A DNA stretch of 64,000 bases from Pelolinea sp. (GTDB lineage Bacteria > Chloroflexota > Anaerolineae > Anaerolineales > Anaerolineaceae): assembly GCA_030692365.1 (NCBI GenBank), contig JAUYCC010000053.1:1-64000 (forward strand), read 5' to 3'. The first letter of the stretch is position 1, and each line of letters starts with the position of its first letter. Under the pieces are notes generated by a model. That model made no database searches and was not told the DNA's origin. It worked only from the letters and a program-made list of their open reading frames with translations. The position numbers were made by a program, and so were the translations under genes. Shown here piece after piece: positions 26,833 through 35,996 of this stretch.

Positions 26833-27600
26833 ATGCAGATAATTCGTTTCACACATAAAAAATCAGATTCTCAATATGGTTGGATCAATGAAAATTACGT
26901 TGGACTTCTGAGCAGTCCTCCTTTTGGCGCCTTCAGGCGGCTTGAAGCCTCAATTCCATTGGAAGAAATCAGATTATTGCCTCCTGTCCAACCCAGCAAG
27001 ATTATAGCCATCGGCAGAAACTACCCTGAACACGCCAAAGAGCATGAAGTCGAAATTCCCGAAGTCCCAATGATATTTCTCAAACCGCCGTCAGCAATCA
27101 TTGGACCAGGGTCAACCATCATTCTTCCTCCCCAATCCACTCAAGTGGAGCATGAATCAGAATTAGGGGTCGTTATTGCCAGAAGAGGGCGCTGGATCAA
27201 ACAGGAAGATGTAAAAAATTATATTCTTGGGTACACAATCATAAACGACGTGACTGCCCGAGACTTGCAGCGCCGCGATGGTCAATGGTCACGCGCCAAA
27301 GGGTTTGATACTTTTTGTCCAACAGGCCCCTGGATTGAAACAGATCTGGATCCTTCGGATATTCTTATCACATGCCGGGTAAATGGCGAAATAAGGCAAT
27401 TATCCTCAACGCGCGAAATGGTCTTTAGCATTAAGCAATTAATTGTTTACATTTCATCAGTTATGACGCTTGAACCTGGTGATTTAATCCTTACGGGTAC
27501 TCCGGCAGGAGTGGGCCGACTGGTAGATGGAGATAAAGTTGAAATTGAGATCGAAGGGATTGGAATATTAAGAAATCAGGTTAAAGAAGAAAAGAAATAA
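26833..27600 (+). CDS. Fumarylacetoacetate hydrolase family protein
   Basis: The 255-aa protein has the FAH fold: KIIAIGRNYPEHAKEH, FLKPPSAIIGPG, the metal-binding VEHESELGVVI, NDVTARDLQRRDGQWSRAKGFDTFCPTGPW and GDLILTGTPAGVG. Members hydrolyse or decarboxylate acyl-pyruvates and related diketo acids. The specific substrate cannot be told. It stands alone upstream of yebC with the tRNA-Val gene on its other side. Confidence 0.88.
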   Translation: MQIIRFTHKKSDSQYGWINENYVGLLSSPPFGAFRRLEASIPLEEIRLLPPVQPSKIIAIGRNYPEHAKEHEVEIPEVPMIFLKPPSAIIGPGSTIILPPQSTQVEHESELGVVIARRGRWIKQEDVKNYILGYTIINDVTARDLQRRDGQWSRAKGFDTFCPTGPWIETDLDPSDILITCRVNGEIRQLSSTREMVFSIKQLIVYISSVMTLEPGDLILTGTPAGVGRLVDGDKVEIEIEGIGILRNQVKEEKK

Positions 27601-27695
27601 GCATGTTTAGCAGGATTAACTGCATTTAATACGTGGATGGTATAATTTTGTACGTATCATTATTCCCAAGTCTCTCAGCATAAGGAGTTTTTGGT

Positions 27696-28451
27696 ATGTC
27701 TGGTCATAATAAGTGGTCCACAATTAAGCGTAAGAAAGGTGTAGCCGACGCAAAACGCGGTCAGATCTTCACCCGGCTGGCCAGGGAAATTGCTATTGCC
27801 GCGCGAGAAGGTGGGAGTGATATTGAGTCAAACTTCAAACTTCGCCTGGCTGTGGAACGAGCCAGAGGCGATAACATGCCAAAGGATAATATTGAAAGAG
27901 CGATCAAACGAGGAACAGGGGATGATAAAAGTGGCTTGGCTATTGAGCGAATCACCTATGAAGGATATGCCTCCAATGGTATCGCGGTATTGGTTGATTG
28001 TTTAACAGAAAACAAAAATCGGACACTCTCTGAAATCCGCCACGTCCTATCCAGATGCGGCGGTAATATGGCGGAGGTTGGCTCAGTATCCTGGCAGTTT
28101 AAGCATATTTGTTATTTTTCAATACCAAGCAAAAATGCGAATTTTGATAAGGTTTTTGAATTGGCAGTTGAAAACGGCGCTGATGACATCACTAATAATG
28201 GGGAATATATTGAAATATTTGGTCCTGTCGATAATTATAAAGAAATCAGTGATCGGCTGAAAGAAGCTGGTTTTGAACCCGATGAATCAGACCTTAGATT
28301 CCTTCCTAAACAGGAAATAGGTCTGGAGACTGACAAAACATTAAAAGTTATGCAGGTTATTGAGTCGCTGGAAGAGTTGGATGACATACAAAGCGTTTAT
28401 TCCAACCTTGAGATTTCCGAGGAAGTGTTAGCAGCCCTGGAATCAGAGTAA
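27696..28451 (+). CDS. yebC: YebC/PmpR family protein
   Basis: The 251-aa sequence begins MSGHNKWSTIKRKKGVADAKRGQ, the hallmark of YebC proteins, with GGNMAEVGSVSWQF in the middle and a regular full length. The family was described as DNA-binding regulators and more recently as aiding ribosomes at difficult sequences. AAGGAG precedes the ATG, and a TATAAT (27641-27646) lies about 50 nt upstream. It heads the operon yebC-ruvC-trmH-ruvA; the pairing with ruv genes is common. Confidence 0.95.
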   Translation: MSGHNKWSTIKRKKGVADAKRGQIFTRLAREIAIAAREGGSDIESNFKLRLAVERARGDNMPKDNIERAIKRGTGDDKSGLAIERITYEGYASNGIAVLVDCLTENKNRTLSEIRHVLSRCGGNMAEVGSVSWQFKHICYFSIPSKNANFDKVFELAVENGADDITNNGEYIEIFGPVDNYKEISDRLKEAGFEPDESDLRFLPKQEIGLETDKTLKVMQVIESLEELDDIQSVYSNLEISEEVLAALESE

Positions 28452-28454
28452 GCT

Positions 28455-28985
28455 ATGGCTGTGATCGGAATTGATCCGGGCACAGCGCTCACAGGTTATG
28501 GGATTGTCGAAGAACTTGGTGACGGATCCTTAAGGGCAATTGATTATGGAGTTTTCAGGACGAATGCCAATGAGGCTCCTGAAATAAGATTGCGTTCATT
28601 ATTTGAACAACTTAATAGCCTCCTCCTTCTCCATAGTCTGGAATGTGCGGCTGTAGAGAAATTATTTTTCCAGCGTAATGTCAAAACGGCTTTATCTGTG
28701 GGGCAGGCCAGAGGGGTTATCATGCTATCCCTGACTTTGGCGAATAAGCAGATATTTGAATACAATCCGATGGATATCAAGCAATCGGTTGTCGGTTACG
28801 GGCGCGCTGATAAAAAGCAAGTGCAGCAAATGGTAAAAGTGTTATTGGGTCTGGATAGTATTCCAGAGCCCGATGATGCGGCGGATGCCCTCGCTGTTGC
28901 GATTTGTCATATTCACAGTCACAAATTGTTGAACACCATTAATCCAGATGAAAACAATAACCAGTCCATCGAACCCAACGATTAA
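28455..28985 (+). CDS. ruvC: Crossover junction endodeoxyribonuclease RuvC
   Basis: The 176-aa nuclease has the acidic catalytic positions in GIDPGTALTGYG, AVEKLFFQRN, and the terminal PDDAADALAVAICH. GQARGVIMLSL is also typical. RuvC resolves Holliday junctions together with RuvAB. It starts 3 nt after yebC, and its last 38 nt overlap the next gene. ruvA is two genes on; ruvB is not in this window. Confidence 0.95.
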   Translation: MAVIGIDPGTALTGYGIVEELGDGSLRAIDYGVFRTNANEAPEIRLRSLFEQLNSLLLLHSLECAAVEKLFFQRNVKTALSVGQARGVIMLSLTLANKQIFEYNPMDIKQSVVGYGRADKKQVQQMVKVLLGLDSIPEPDDAADALAVAICHIHSHKLLNTINPDENNNQSIEPND

Positions 28986-29742
28986 ATTCATTCGCAGCCT
29001 TAAACAAAAGAAAGAAAGAGAATCCTCGGGATTATATTATGTTGAGGGGATACGCCTTATTGGTGAAGCTGTTAGAACCCAACAAAAAATCGCTCATGTG
29101 ATTGTATGTTATGAACTTCTGGATTCGTCATTTGGGAAAGAATTGATTTCGCAAATTGTTGAAGAGGGAATTGATACGATTTCTGTGCCTGAGTCTGTCT
29201 TTGAATCAATTTCCCTCAAAGAAGGGCCACAAGGTATCGCAGCAGTCCTGGAAGAAACCTGGGCTGATCTGGGCGCGATAATGAATATTAAAGGTTTATG
29301 GGTTGCGCTGGAGTCGGTGCAAGATCCGGGGAACTTGGGTTCAATATTACGCTCTGCTGATGCGGCAGGAGGCAAAGGCATTGTTTTACTGGATGAATCT
29401 ACCGATCCCTATCACCCCACCTCTGTTCGAGCCAGCATGGGAGGAATATTTTCCCAGAAAATTATTAAAACCTCCCTCGAAGGGTTTTCTCAGTGGAAAA
29501 AAGCGAACAATTATCCTTTGGTTGGCACACGGTGCGGAGAAGGATTGAATTATCGCAGATATAATTATCCTAAAGACATGATTTTGCTCATGGGTAGCGA
29601 ACAAAAAGGGCTTTCATCTCAGCATTTGGAAATTTGCGACGAACTTGTCACAATCCCTATGAAGGGTACTGTAGATTCTTTAAATCTTTCCAACGCAGCA
29701 TCTATTGTCCTTTTTGAAATTTTAGCGCAACATTCAGGATGA
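28948..29742 (+). CDS. SpoU/TrmH family RNA 2'-O-methyltransferase
   Basis: The N-terminal SpoU substrate-binding domain (NPTIKFIRSLKQKKERE, YYVEGIRLIGEA) is followed by the knotted SPOUT domain: ALESVQDPGNLGSILRSADAAG, LLMGSEQKGLS and IPMKGTVDSLNLSNAASIVLFE. The 264-aa length is normal for 23S rRNA 2'-O-methyltransferases of this group. It overlaps ruvC by 38 nt in another frame; the conserved start region lies within that overlap, so the start is credible. The target nucleotide is unknown. Confidence 0.92.
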   Translation: MKTITSPSNPTIKFIRSLKQKKERESSGLYYVEGIRLIGEAVRTQQKIAHVIVCYELLDSSFGKELISQIVEEGIDTISVPESVFESISLKEGPQGIAAVLEETWADLGAIMNIKGLWVALESVQDPGNLGSILRSADAAGGKGIVLLDESTDPYHPTSVRASMGGIFSQKIIKTSLEGFSQWKKANNYPLVGTRCGEGLNYRRYNYPKDMILLMGSEQKGLSSQHLEICDELVTIPMKGTVDSLNLSNAASIVLFEILAQHSG

Positions 29743-29748
29743 TCCGAA

Positions 29749-30327
29749 ATGATTTCTTCGATTAAAGGTGAAATAAAAGAAAAGGATGAAGGCAGTTTGG
29801 TAGTTGAGATCGGTGGACTTGGCTTCAAAGTTTATACACCGCAAAGAGTCTGTGCAGCAGTTAATTTGGGCGATCGTATCAGTTTATACACATACCTGGT
29901 TGTTAGAGAAGATAACCTATCCCTATATGGATTCGAGGACCAGGATGAAAGAGAGTTATTTCAGCAATTGTTAAAAGTAAATGGTGTCGGTCCCCGTATC
30001 GCACTTGCGATTCTTTCAACGCTTTCTGTAGAAAAAATTTATCAAGCGGTAATTGAAGAAAAACCGCAACTTTTTAATCAGGTTCCCGGGATTGGAAGCA
30101 AGACTTCTCAAAAACTTGTCCTCATGCTACACGATAAACTTAAAGAATCTAGCCGTGTCGGGATTCTCGCCGGCTTTCGGGATATCCATATGGAATTGTT
30201 GGATGCATTGACCGGATTGGGCTACAGCGTGGTTGAAGCTCAGGCTGCCATCCAATCTTTGTCAAAAGATGCGCCGGATGATTTGGAAGAACAATTACGA
30301 ATGGCGCTTCAATATTTTTCAAATTAG
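29749..30327 (+). CDS. ruvA: Holliday junction DNA helicase subunit RuvA
   Basis: The 192-aa protein starts MISSIKGEIKEKDEGSLVVE with the OB-fold. It has the two helix-hairpin-helix motifs (LLKVNGVGPRIALAILS and FNQVPGIGSKTSQKLVL) and the C-terminal domain ALTGLGYSVVEAQAAI that contacts RuvB. It binds four-way junctions and directs branch migration. It closes the yebC-ruvC operon, 6 nt after the methyltransferase. Confidence 0.95.
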   Translation: MISSIKGEIKEKDEGSLVVEIGGLGFKVYTPQRVCAAVNLGDRISLYTYLVVREDNLSLYGFEDQDERELFQQLLKVNGVGPRIALAILSTLSVEKIYQAVIEEKPQLFNQVPGIGSKTSQKLVLMLHDKLKESSRVGILAGFRDIHMELLDALTGLGYSVVEAQAAIQSLSKDAPDDLEEQLRMALQYFSN

Positions 30328-30385
30328 TTACACAGGGCTCCATGTTAAAATTCAATACTTTTGGCAATAACATTGGAATAGACTG

Positions 30386-31390
30386 ATGGCAAATCTATCA
30401 CGCGAATTGAGCATTGATCTGGGGACTTCTTTTACTGTAATCACAGAAGGACAAGAAGTCTTGCTTCACGAACCTACAACAGTCGCTATATTGCTCGATG
30501 AATGGAAAATGATCGAGTGGGGGCAGGCAGCCAAAGATATGACTGGCAGAGTCCCTGATGATATTGAGGTAATCAATCCTATTCAACATGGTGTAATTGC
30601 GGAATATGAAATAACTGAAAATTTGCTGCGCTATTTAGTTCAAAAAATCTGCGGCTCGATGGTGCTATTTCGTCCAAAATTGATGATTTCTGTTCCCTGC
30701 AATATCACCAGTGTTGAAAGCCGCGCAGTTCATGAAGCTGGAATTGGTGCGGGCAGCCGAGAAGTATATTTGATCCAGCAACCTTTGGCAGCCGCTATCG
30801 GGATTGATTTACCGTTAGCACCACCTTCCGGAAACATGATTATTAGTTTAGGCGGTGGCACTAACCAGGCAGCAGTGATGGCTATGAACAGCATTATTTC
30901 CTCTGGCCTGGAACGGACTGGCGGCCAATTAATGGATGAGGATATCATCAGTTATATTCGCAAAAACTACGGGGTAATTCTTGGAAAATCGACCGCAGAA
31001 ATCGCCAAGATGCGCATAGGCGCAGCTATCAAAGAAGAAGACCAATTACCGATGGATGTTCAGGGTCAAGACCAGATAACAGGATTGCCGCGAACAATTA
31101 CCATCAAAACGGAAGACATTGTCGAAGCCTTGCAGGACAGCCTTCAGGCAATCGTCAAGTTGGTCAAACGGGTTTTAGAAAAAACTCCCCCTGAGCTTGT
31201 ATCCGATATTATGGATAAGGGTGTTGCATTATGCGGCGGTGGCACACAGTTGCGCGGAATTGATCGATATCTTACCAGACAGCTTGGAATACCTGCATAC
31301 CTGGTGGACAATCCTACAACTTGCACTTCTCTGGGCGCTTCGAAAGCGCTTGGAATGATGGATGAATACAAACGCGCTATTTTAAAATAA
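30386..31390 (+). CDS. MreB/actin-like protein with altered ATPase residues
   Basis: The 334-aa protein keeps the MreB architecture: LSIDLGTSFTVIT (phosphate 1), PIQHGVIAEYEITENLLRY, SAEIAKMRIGA-like segment (STAEIAKMRIGAAI), and ALCGGGTQLRGIDRYL (adenosine motif). Two normally invariant sites differ. The EEP motif with the hydrolytic Glu is QQP (131-133), and the phosphate-2 Asp of DIGGGTTE is Ser154 in SLGGGTNQ. It probably binds nucleotide poorly or does not hydrolyse it. No mreC or mreD follows. It may be a second, specialised MreB paralogue in cell shape or wall synthesis. Confidence 0.82.
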   Translation: MANLSRELSIDLGTSFTVITEGQEVLLHEPTTVAILLDEWKMIEWGQAAKDMTGRVPDDIEVINPIQHGVIAEYEITENLLRYLVQKICGSMVLFRPKLMISVPCNITSVESRAVHEAGIGAGSREVYLIQQPLAAAIGIDLPLAPPSGNMIISLGGGTNQAAVMAMNSIISSGLERTGGQLMDEDIISYIRKNYGVILGKSTAEIAKMRIGAAIKEEDQLPMDVQGQDQITGLPRTITIKTEDIVEALQDSLQAIVKLVKRVLEKTPPELVSDIMDKGVALCGGGTQLRGIDRYLTRQLGIPAYLVDNPTTCTSLGASKALGMMDEYKRAILK

Positions 31391-31391
31391 G

Positions 31392-31419
31392 AAAACCGGA
31401 ACTATTTGGTTCCGGTTTT
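31392..31419. terminator. Bidirectional terminator after the mreB-like gene
   Basis: AAAACCGGAAC and GTTCCGGTTTT form an 11-bp stem with a 6-nt loop and T or A runs on both sides. It separates the plus-strand mreB-like gene from the convergent metallopeptidase gene. Confidence 0.85.
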
Positions 31420-31432
31420 TGATTAATTCACT

Positions 31433-32128
31433 TTAATTTCTGCGTCTGCCGCCAAAAAGCAGCAAACCGTAATAAACCAGGGTTGAAAGAACCTGGACTG
31501 CGCCAGCCACATAGGTTAAGGCGGCAGCATCTAAAACATTGTTTACCCCTTCCATCTCGCCTGAATAGACAATCCCGGTACTGGTTAATAATTCTTTTGC
31601 CCTTCTGGAAGCATCCATCTCAACCGGGATGGTGATGATTGAAAAGACGGCAGTAGCGGCGAAGAGCAGGACCCCGATTAATGCCAGGTTATACCTCTGG
31701 AATAGAAACCCAACCATAAATACAATCGGTCCAAGCAAGCTGCCCAACTGGACGGCTGGAACTATCAGAGAGCGGAGCGCCAAAGGTCCATAATTTTGGC
31801 TATGCTGAATAGCATGGCCTGCTTCATGGGCAGCAATACCCGCAGCGGCTATACTTGGCGTGGCATAGACTGCCTGGCTTAATCGAAGGATTCTACTTCG
31901 CGGGTCATAATGATCGCTTAAAGCTCCCCGCGTTTGTTCGATTTGGACTGATTCCAAATGATTGGCGTCTAATACCTTGCGCGCTACTTCGGCGCCAGTC
32001 ATGCCATTGCTGGTACGAACACGGGAGTATTTATTAAATGAACCTTGCACTTTGGCCTGAGCATATAAACCAAGAAGCAAGGCAGGTAAACTGATTAATA
32101 GATAAAGGCCATATCCTCCAAAATTCAT
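31433..32128 (-). CDS. Neutral zinc metallopeptidase (YugP family)
   Basis: A 231-aa membrane protein with an N-terminal helix (residues about 5-22), the zinc motif AAHEAGHAIQHSQNY, and further membrane segments after SLIVPAVQLGSLLGPIVFMVGF and ALIGVLLFAATAVFSIITIPVE. MDASRRAKELL is typical of the Zn_peptidase_2/YugP family. Its physiological substrate is unknown. It is a single gene, convergent with the mreB-like gene. Confidence 0.9.
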   Translation of the reverse strand: MNFGGYGLYLLISLPALLLGLYAQAKVQGSFNKYSRVRTSNGMTGAEVARKVLDANHLESVQIEQTRGALSDHYDPRSRILRLSQAVYATPSIAAAGIAAHEAGHAIQHSQNYGPLALRSLIVPAVQLGSLLGPIVFMVGFLFQRYNLALIGVLLFAATAVFSIITIPVEMDASRRAKELLTSTGIVYSGEMEGVNNVLDAAALTYVAGAVQVLSTLVYYGLLLFGGRRRN

Positions 32129-32243
32129 TTTTTCTCCTTAGGAAATAAATTTTATATTTTTATTATAAGGACTTATCAATTAATTGGTGTAAAAATATTA
32201 TTAAATTTAAATGACTTAGTATGTATTTTCATCAAAGGATAAC

Positions 32244-33140
32244 ATGACAAAAAACGCTTCGCTTATAAAAGAAATCTTTGACTTTATTATTCATGAGAAG
32301 GATTTATTAAATCGGAATGCTGCCGTATTGGCTTTTAGTGGAGGATTGGACTCGGCTGTTGTCGCATCTTTGGCTGTCAGAGCGCTCGGCAATGAAAAAG
32401 TAATCCTAATTAATCTTCCAGAGAGGGACAGTAACCCGCTACATCAAAAACATGCTAAACAATTCGCAAATCTCCTTGGATGCAAGTTTATAAAACATTC
32501 TTTGACAGTTTCGTTAATGGCTGCAGGTACTTACCGCCTTTTACCAATCAGCCTACTTCCTACAAAATCCCTTAGAGGGAAGCTTATTGAATATGGAAGA
32601 ATCAAGGTAGTGAATAAAGATTCAAAAGACTTATTGCTGACACGATTAAACACATGTGATGATTCCTGGGAAGCACGTGCCAATGCTTATGCAATGGCTA
32701 AACATCGAATGCGCATGGTCTGGATTTATCAATACGCGGAAAGGCACAATTTGATGGTGGTAGGGGCAGCTAACAGGACGGAATGGCTGACTGGAACATT
32801 CTCCAAATGGGGGGTTGATCATTGCGCGGATATTATGCCGATTATGCACTTGTTTAGAACACAAGTGGAAGAAATTGCCAAAGAATTATGCATCCCTGAT
32901 TACATTCGTTTAAAATCCGCAGACCCAGACATATTACCAGGGCTTGCTGACAAGAATATATTATTGGGAGATTTTAAAATTGTAGACGAAATTCTTAGGA
33001 ATATCGTAGAAGGAAAGCCCAAGAATGAAATAATTAGTAATTTTGATAAAGCATTGGTTGAAAGGCTTTTCGAATTGGTGGCTCAATCGGAGCATATGCG
33101 GATGAGCCCGTATCATCTTCTAAATCGAAGTAAATTATGA
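32244..33140 (+). CDS. nadE: NAD synthase
   Basis: The 298-aa protein has the ATP-pyrophosphatase P-loop SGGLDSAVVASLAV and the NAD synthase pattern ANRTEWLTGTFSKWGVDHCADIMP, LFRTQVEEIAKEL and SADPDILPGLADK. There is no glutaminase domain, so ammonia should be the nitrogen donor unless a separate subunit supplies it. It converts deamido-NAD to NAD. It stands alone; a tRNA-Arg gene follows on the opposite strand. Confidence 0.88.
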   Translation: MTKNASLIKEIFDFIIHEKDLLNRNAAVLAFSGGLDSAVVASLAVRALGNEKVILINLPERDSNPLHQKHAKQFANLLGCKFIKHSLTVSLMAAGTYRLLPISLLPTKSLRGKLIEYGRIKVVNKDSKDLLLTRLNTCDDSWEARANAYAMAKHRMRMVWIYQYAERHNLMVVGAANRTEWLTGTFSKWGVDHCADIMPIMHLFRTQVEEIAKELCIPDYIRLKSADPDILPGLADKNILLGDFKIVDEILRNIVEGKPKNEIISNFDKALVERLFELVAQSEHMRMSPYHLLNRSKL

Positions 33141-33159
33141 AACCATTGGGGAATAAAGG

Positions 33160-33231
33160 CGTCCCTGGGGAGACTCGAACTCCCGCTTTCGGCTTCGGAG
33201 GCCGACGCTCTATCCACTGAGCTACAGGGAC
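33160..33231 (-). tRNA. tRNA-Arg(CCG)
   Basis: A complete cloverleaf on the minus strand: acceptor GTCCCTG/CAGGGAC with discriminator G, D-arm GCTC...GAGC, anticodon stem TCGGC/GCCGA with loop CTCCGAA (anticodon CCG), and T-arm GGGAGTTCGAGTCTCCC. CCA is not encoded. Confidence 0.95.
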
Positions 33232-33317
33232 CTGATTTTCAGATTTTACCACGTGGTAAAAAGTGAATTCTAGTTGCAAACCGTGTAAAATGGAGGGCGT
33301 TTGATTATGAGGATATT

Positions 33318-34022
33318 ATGAGATTATTTTTTATTAGACACGGCCAATCAGAGAATAATGCTTTATGGGCAAGAGCCCACTCCAATGTTGACAGGGTATC
33401 TGATCCACAGTTGACTCCTACCGGTAGAAAGCAGATAGAAGCAACAGCTCTTTTTTTGGAAAAGAGCCTTAAGACGGATCCATCTCTTGGGTACAAAAGC
33501 GGTGACGTCCACATCTATTGCAGTTTAATGGATAGGGCGATTCAAAGCGGATTAATAATTGCCAATAGGTTATCTCTTCCATTGCATGCCCAACTTGATA
33601 TTCATGAAAATGGGGGGCTTTATTTGGAGGACCCTTTAACAACCGAACGAACGGGCGAACACGGCAGATCTCTTGCTGACCTCAAAACCACATATCCCAA
33701 TCTCATTTTATCGGATGGAATCAATGTATCCGGTTGGTGGAATAGGCCATTTGAAGATAGAGATTCTCGTCGCATAAGGGCGAAAAAGGTTTTGAACGAT
33801 ATCACAAACCGTTTTGGAAAGAGCAATGCACTCGTGATTTTCATCAGTCATGGAGGCTTCTACAACTATTTTTTGCGGTCTTTGCTTGAGTTGAGGGATG
33901 ATACAGAGATATGGTTTGATCTCTTCAATGCTGCGATCACCCTTTTTGAATTTTCAGATGATTTTATAAATCTTGTTTATTGCAATCGTTTTGATTTTAT
34001 TCCGGAAGAATTGGTTACTTAA
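33318..34022 (+). CDS. Histidine phosphatase family protein
   Basis: The 234-aa protein starts RLFFIRHGQSENN; the RHG His is the phosphoryl acceptor. The second conserved His lies in FISHGGFYNYF, and a YCSLMDRAIQSG segment fits the phosphoglycerate mutase-like fold. Members act as broad phosphatases or mutases, and the substrate is not readable from sequence. Its stop codon overlaps the stop of the convergent dihydrouridine synthase gene (TTAA). Confidence 0.88.
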   Translation: MRLFFIRHGQSENNALWARAHSNVDRVSDPQLTPTGRKQIEATALFLEKSLKTDPSLGYKSGDVHIYCSLMDRAIQSGLIIANRLSLPLHAQLDIHENGGLYLEDPLTTERTGEHGRSLADLKTTYPNLILSDGINVSGWWNRPFEDRDSRRIRAKKVLNDITNRFGKSNALVIFISHGGFYNYFLRSLLELRDDTEIWFDLFNAAITLFEFSDDFINLVYCNRFDFIPEELVT

Positions 34023-34975
34023 GAAGGTTGGTTTTCAATTCCTAGCGCTATGATTGGATCAGCAGCGCTAATTAATTGCTTTAATTCTAAATCGGCAAAT
34101 TGTGGGGTGGATAAATATGACTTCAAATGCTTTCGGAACAAGACCAATGCTTTTTCCCTTCCGTAAAAATCTTCAACATTTTTCCAATGTTTAGAAATCA
34201 TTTCCAAAATTTCTGTTTGAGATAATTCATTCTTATTAATCCGTGAAAAAATCCATGGATTACCAATTGCTGCACGGCCTATCATTATGCCATCACAGCC
34301 TGTTTGCTCGAACATTTCATTGATATCTTCTATTGTCCTGACATCTCCATTACCGATTACTGGAATTGATACTGCATTTTTCACCGCTTCTATCGGCTGC
34401 CACAATGCGGGTTCTCGCCAGCGCTGATCGCGTGTTCGACCGTGAACAGCGATCATACTGGCCCCGCTATCTTCAAGGATTTTGGCAATTTCAATGTAAT
34501 TAAGGGAAGTTTTATCCCATCCTATTCGAAATTTGGCAGTGATTGGTATATGAAAATGGGTTACCAAAGCCGTCATAATTTCGCGAATTTTCTCCGGAAA
34601 TCTTAATAATCCGGAACCAGCACCGCGGGAAGCGACATGCCTTTCTGAACATCCCAGATTCAGGTCAAAAAAATCAGGGGAGTAATCATCAAGAATTTCT
34701 GCAGCTTTTATTATTTCATCAGTTGAATTTCCATAAATCTGGAAACCCACAGGTCTTTCAGTTTCCTGAAAAGCAATTCGCTTCAGAATATAAGGGTGTT
34801 TTTGCAGTACATCGGTAGTATTAATAAATTCTGTATAGGAAATAGCGGACCCGAATTGCCTGCAAATTGTCCGGAAGGGCTGATCTGAAAACCCATCCAT
34901 CGGGGCAAGGATCAGATTGCCTTTGATGGGAATTGATCCAACGTTGAAATAAATCTTGTCTAATGAAGGATAAAT
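34019..34975 (-). CDS. dus: tRNA-dihydrouridine synthase, apparent ATT start
   Basis: FMN-dependent Dus enzymes reduce uridines in tRNA. The protein has LAPMDGFSDQPFR, DLNLGCSERHVASRGAGSGLL (with the catalytic Cys), TAKFRIGWD, VHGRTRDQRW, NGDV and IMIGRAAIGNPW. The first in-frame ATG (34900) lies inside the conserved LAPM motif and would remove the first strand. The frame is open back to the upstream gene's stop at 34988, yet has no ATG, GTG or TTG. GGAG followed 5 nt later by ATT (34975-34973) is the best start, giving 318 aa. Homocysteine methyltransferase is upstream in the same operon. Confidence 0.85.
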   Translation of the reverse strand: MYPSLDKIYFNVGSIPIKGNLILAPMDGFSDQPFRTICRQFGSAISYTEFINTTDVLQKHPYILKRIAFQETERPVGFQIYGNSTDEIIKAAEILDDYSPDFFDLNLGCSERHVASRGAGSGLLRFPEKIREIMTALVTHFHIPITAKFRIGWDKTSLNYIEIAKILEDSGASMIAVHGRTRDQRWREPALWQPIEAVKNAVSIPVIGNGDVRTIEDINEMFEQTGCDGIMIGRAAIGNPWIFSRINKNELSQTEILEMISKHWKNVEDFYGREKALVLFRKHLKSYLSTPQFADLELKQLISAADPIIALGIENQPS

Positions 34976-34987
34976 AGATACTCCAAA

Positions 34988-35878
34988 TTACATCACAATT
35001 TTATGCACAACATCAGCGATAGAGCGCAAATGCTCAGGAGAAGTACCGCAGCAACCGCCAATAATTTTTGCTCCAGATGCAATCCACGATTCCACATGGC
35101 TCGCCATAATTTCAGGTGTGACATCGTAAACCGGTTGACCAGTGCCGGTCAATTTTGGCAATCCAGCATTGGGCTTAAACCAAATCGGCAGGTCAGTTGC
35201 GTCAGCCAACTCTTTCAATGCATTCAGATTATCATCAAGGCTCTTGCCGCAATTAATCCCCAAAGCTGTAACTCCCAGTTTCCCAATTGTCTGGGCAAAT
35301 TTGGTGGGACTGACACCCATCATAGTCTTAGTGCCGCGGTCAAAACTTAAAGAGCATATCACTGGAAGATTGCTGATTGAAATTGCTGCATTAACGCCAA
35401 TCGAAGCTTCGGTAAGATCAAATTGGGTTTCAACCAGAAGGATATCTACGCCCGAATCTGATAAAACCTTTGCCTGGTCCCGATAATATTTTTCTGCATC
35501 TTTCTCATCAAGCAGTCCCATCGGCTTTAGCATGTGTCCTAGAGGACCCATAGACCCGGCAATCATAATGTTGGTGTTTTTTACAGCCTCTTTCGCAATT
35601 GCAACTGCCCGGGAATTGACTTCATAAAATCGATCGGCTAAGCCAGATTGTTCAAGGCGGACCTTGGATCCTCCAAATGTCGAGGTCAAAATAATATCTG
35701 AGCCTGCATTGATAAAATCCGAATGCAATTGCAGAATTTTGTCAGGATTTTCCAATACCCATTCTTCTGAAGTTTTGCCGGAGGGTAAACCTCTTTGAAT
35801 TAGATTCGTCCCTGTTGCGCCATCACTGACGAGCAGCTTTTTTTGTTCAAGTTGAGAAGAAAAATCTTTATCACCCAT
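34988..35878 (-). CDS. Homocysteine S-methyltransferase family protein
   Basis: The 296-aa protein has the N-terminal DGATGTNLIQRGLP, NAGSDIILTSTFGGS, and the zinc-binding cysteines in GINCGKS and the C-terminal GGCCGTSPEHL. This is the domain that passes a methyl group to homocysteine in MetH and betaine/S-methylmethionine enzymes. No folate or B12 domain is attached, so a stand-alone methyltransferase or a partner subunit is possible. It precedes the dus gene by 12 nt. Confidence 0.9.
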   Translation of the reverse strand: MGDKDFSSQLEQKKLLVSDGATGTNLIQRGLPSGKTSEEWVLENPDKILQLHSDFINAGSDIILTSTFGGSKVRLEQSGLADRFYEVNSRAVAIAKEAVKNTNIMIAGSMGPLGHMLKPMGLLDEKDAEKYYRDQAKVLSDSGVDILLVETQFDLTEASIGVNAAISISNLPVICSLSFDRGTKTMMGVSPTKFAQTIGKLGVTALGINCGKSLDDNLNALKELADATDLPIWFKPNAGLPKLTGTGQPVYDVTPEIMASHVESWIASGAKIIGGCCGTSPEHLRSIADVVHKIVM

Positions 35879-35996
35879 TTATGGCTCCATTACCTGGAAA
35901 TTGCGTAAGTAAAACCTTATCAAATATCATTATGTCAAAATGCAGGCTTATTTGCAAAAGTTGAATGTAAAGCAATTTTATTTAAAATCTCGCAGT

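Noticed and set aside
34019-34022. Shared TTAA stop between the phosphatase and dus genes
   Set aside because: Overlapping convergent stops are common and need no special explanation.
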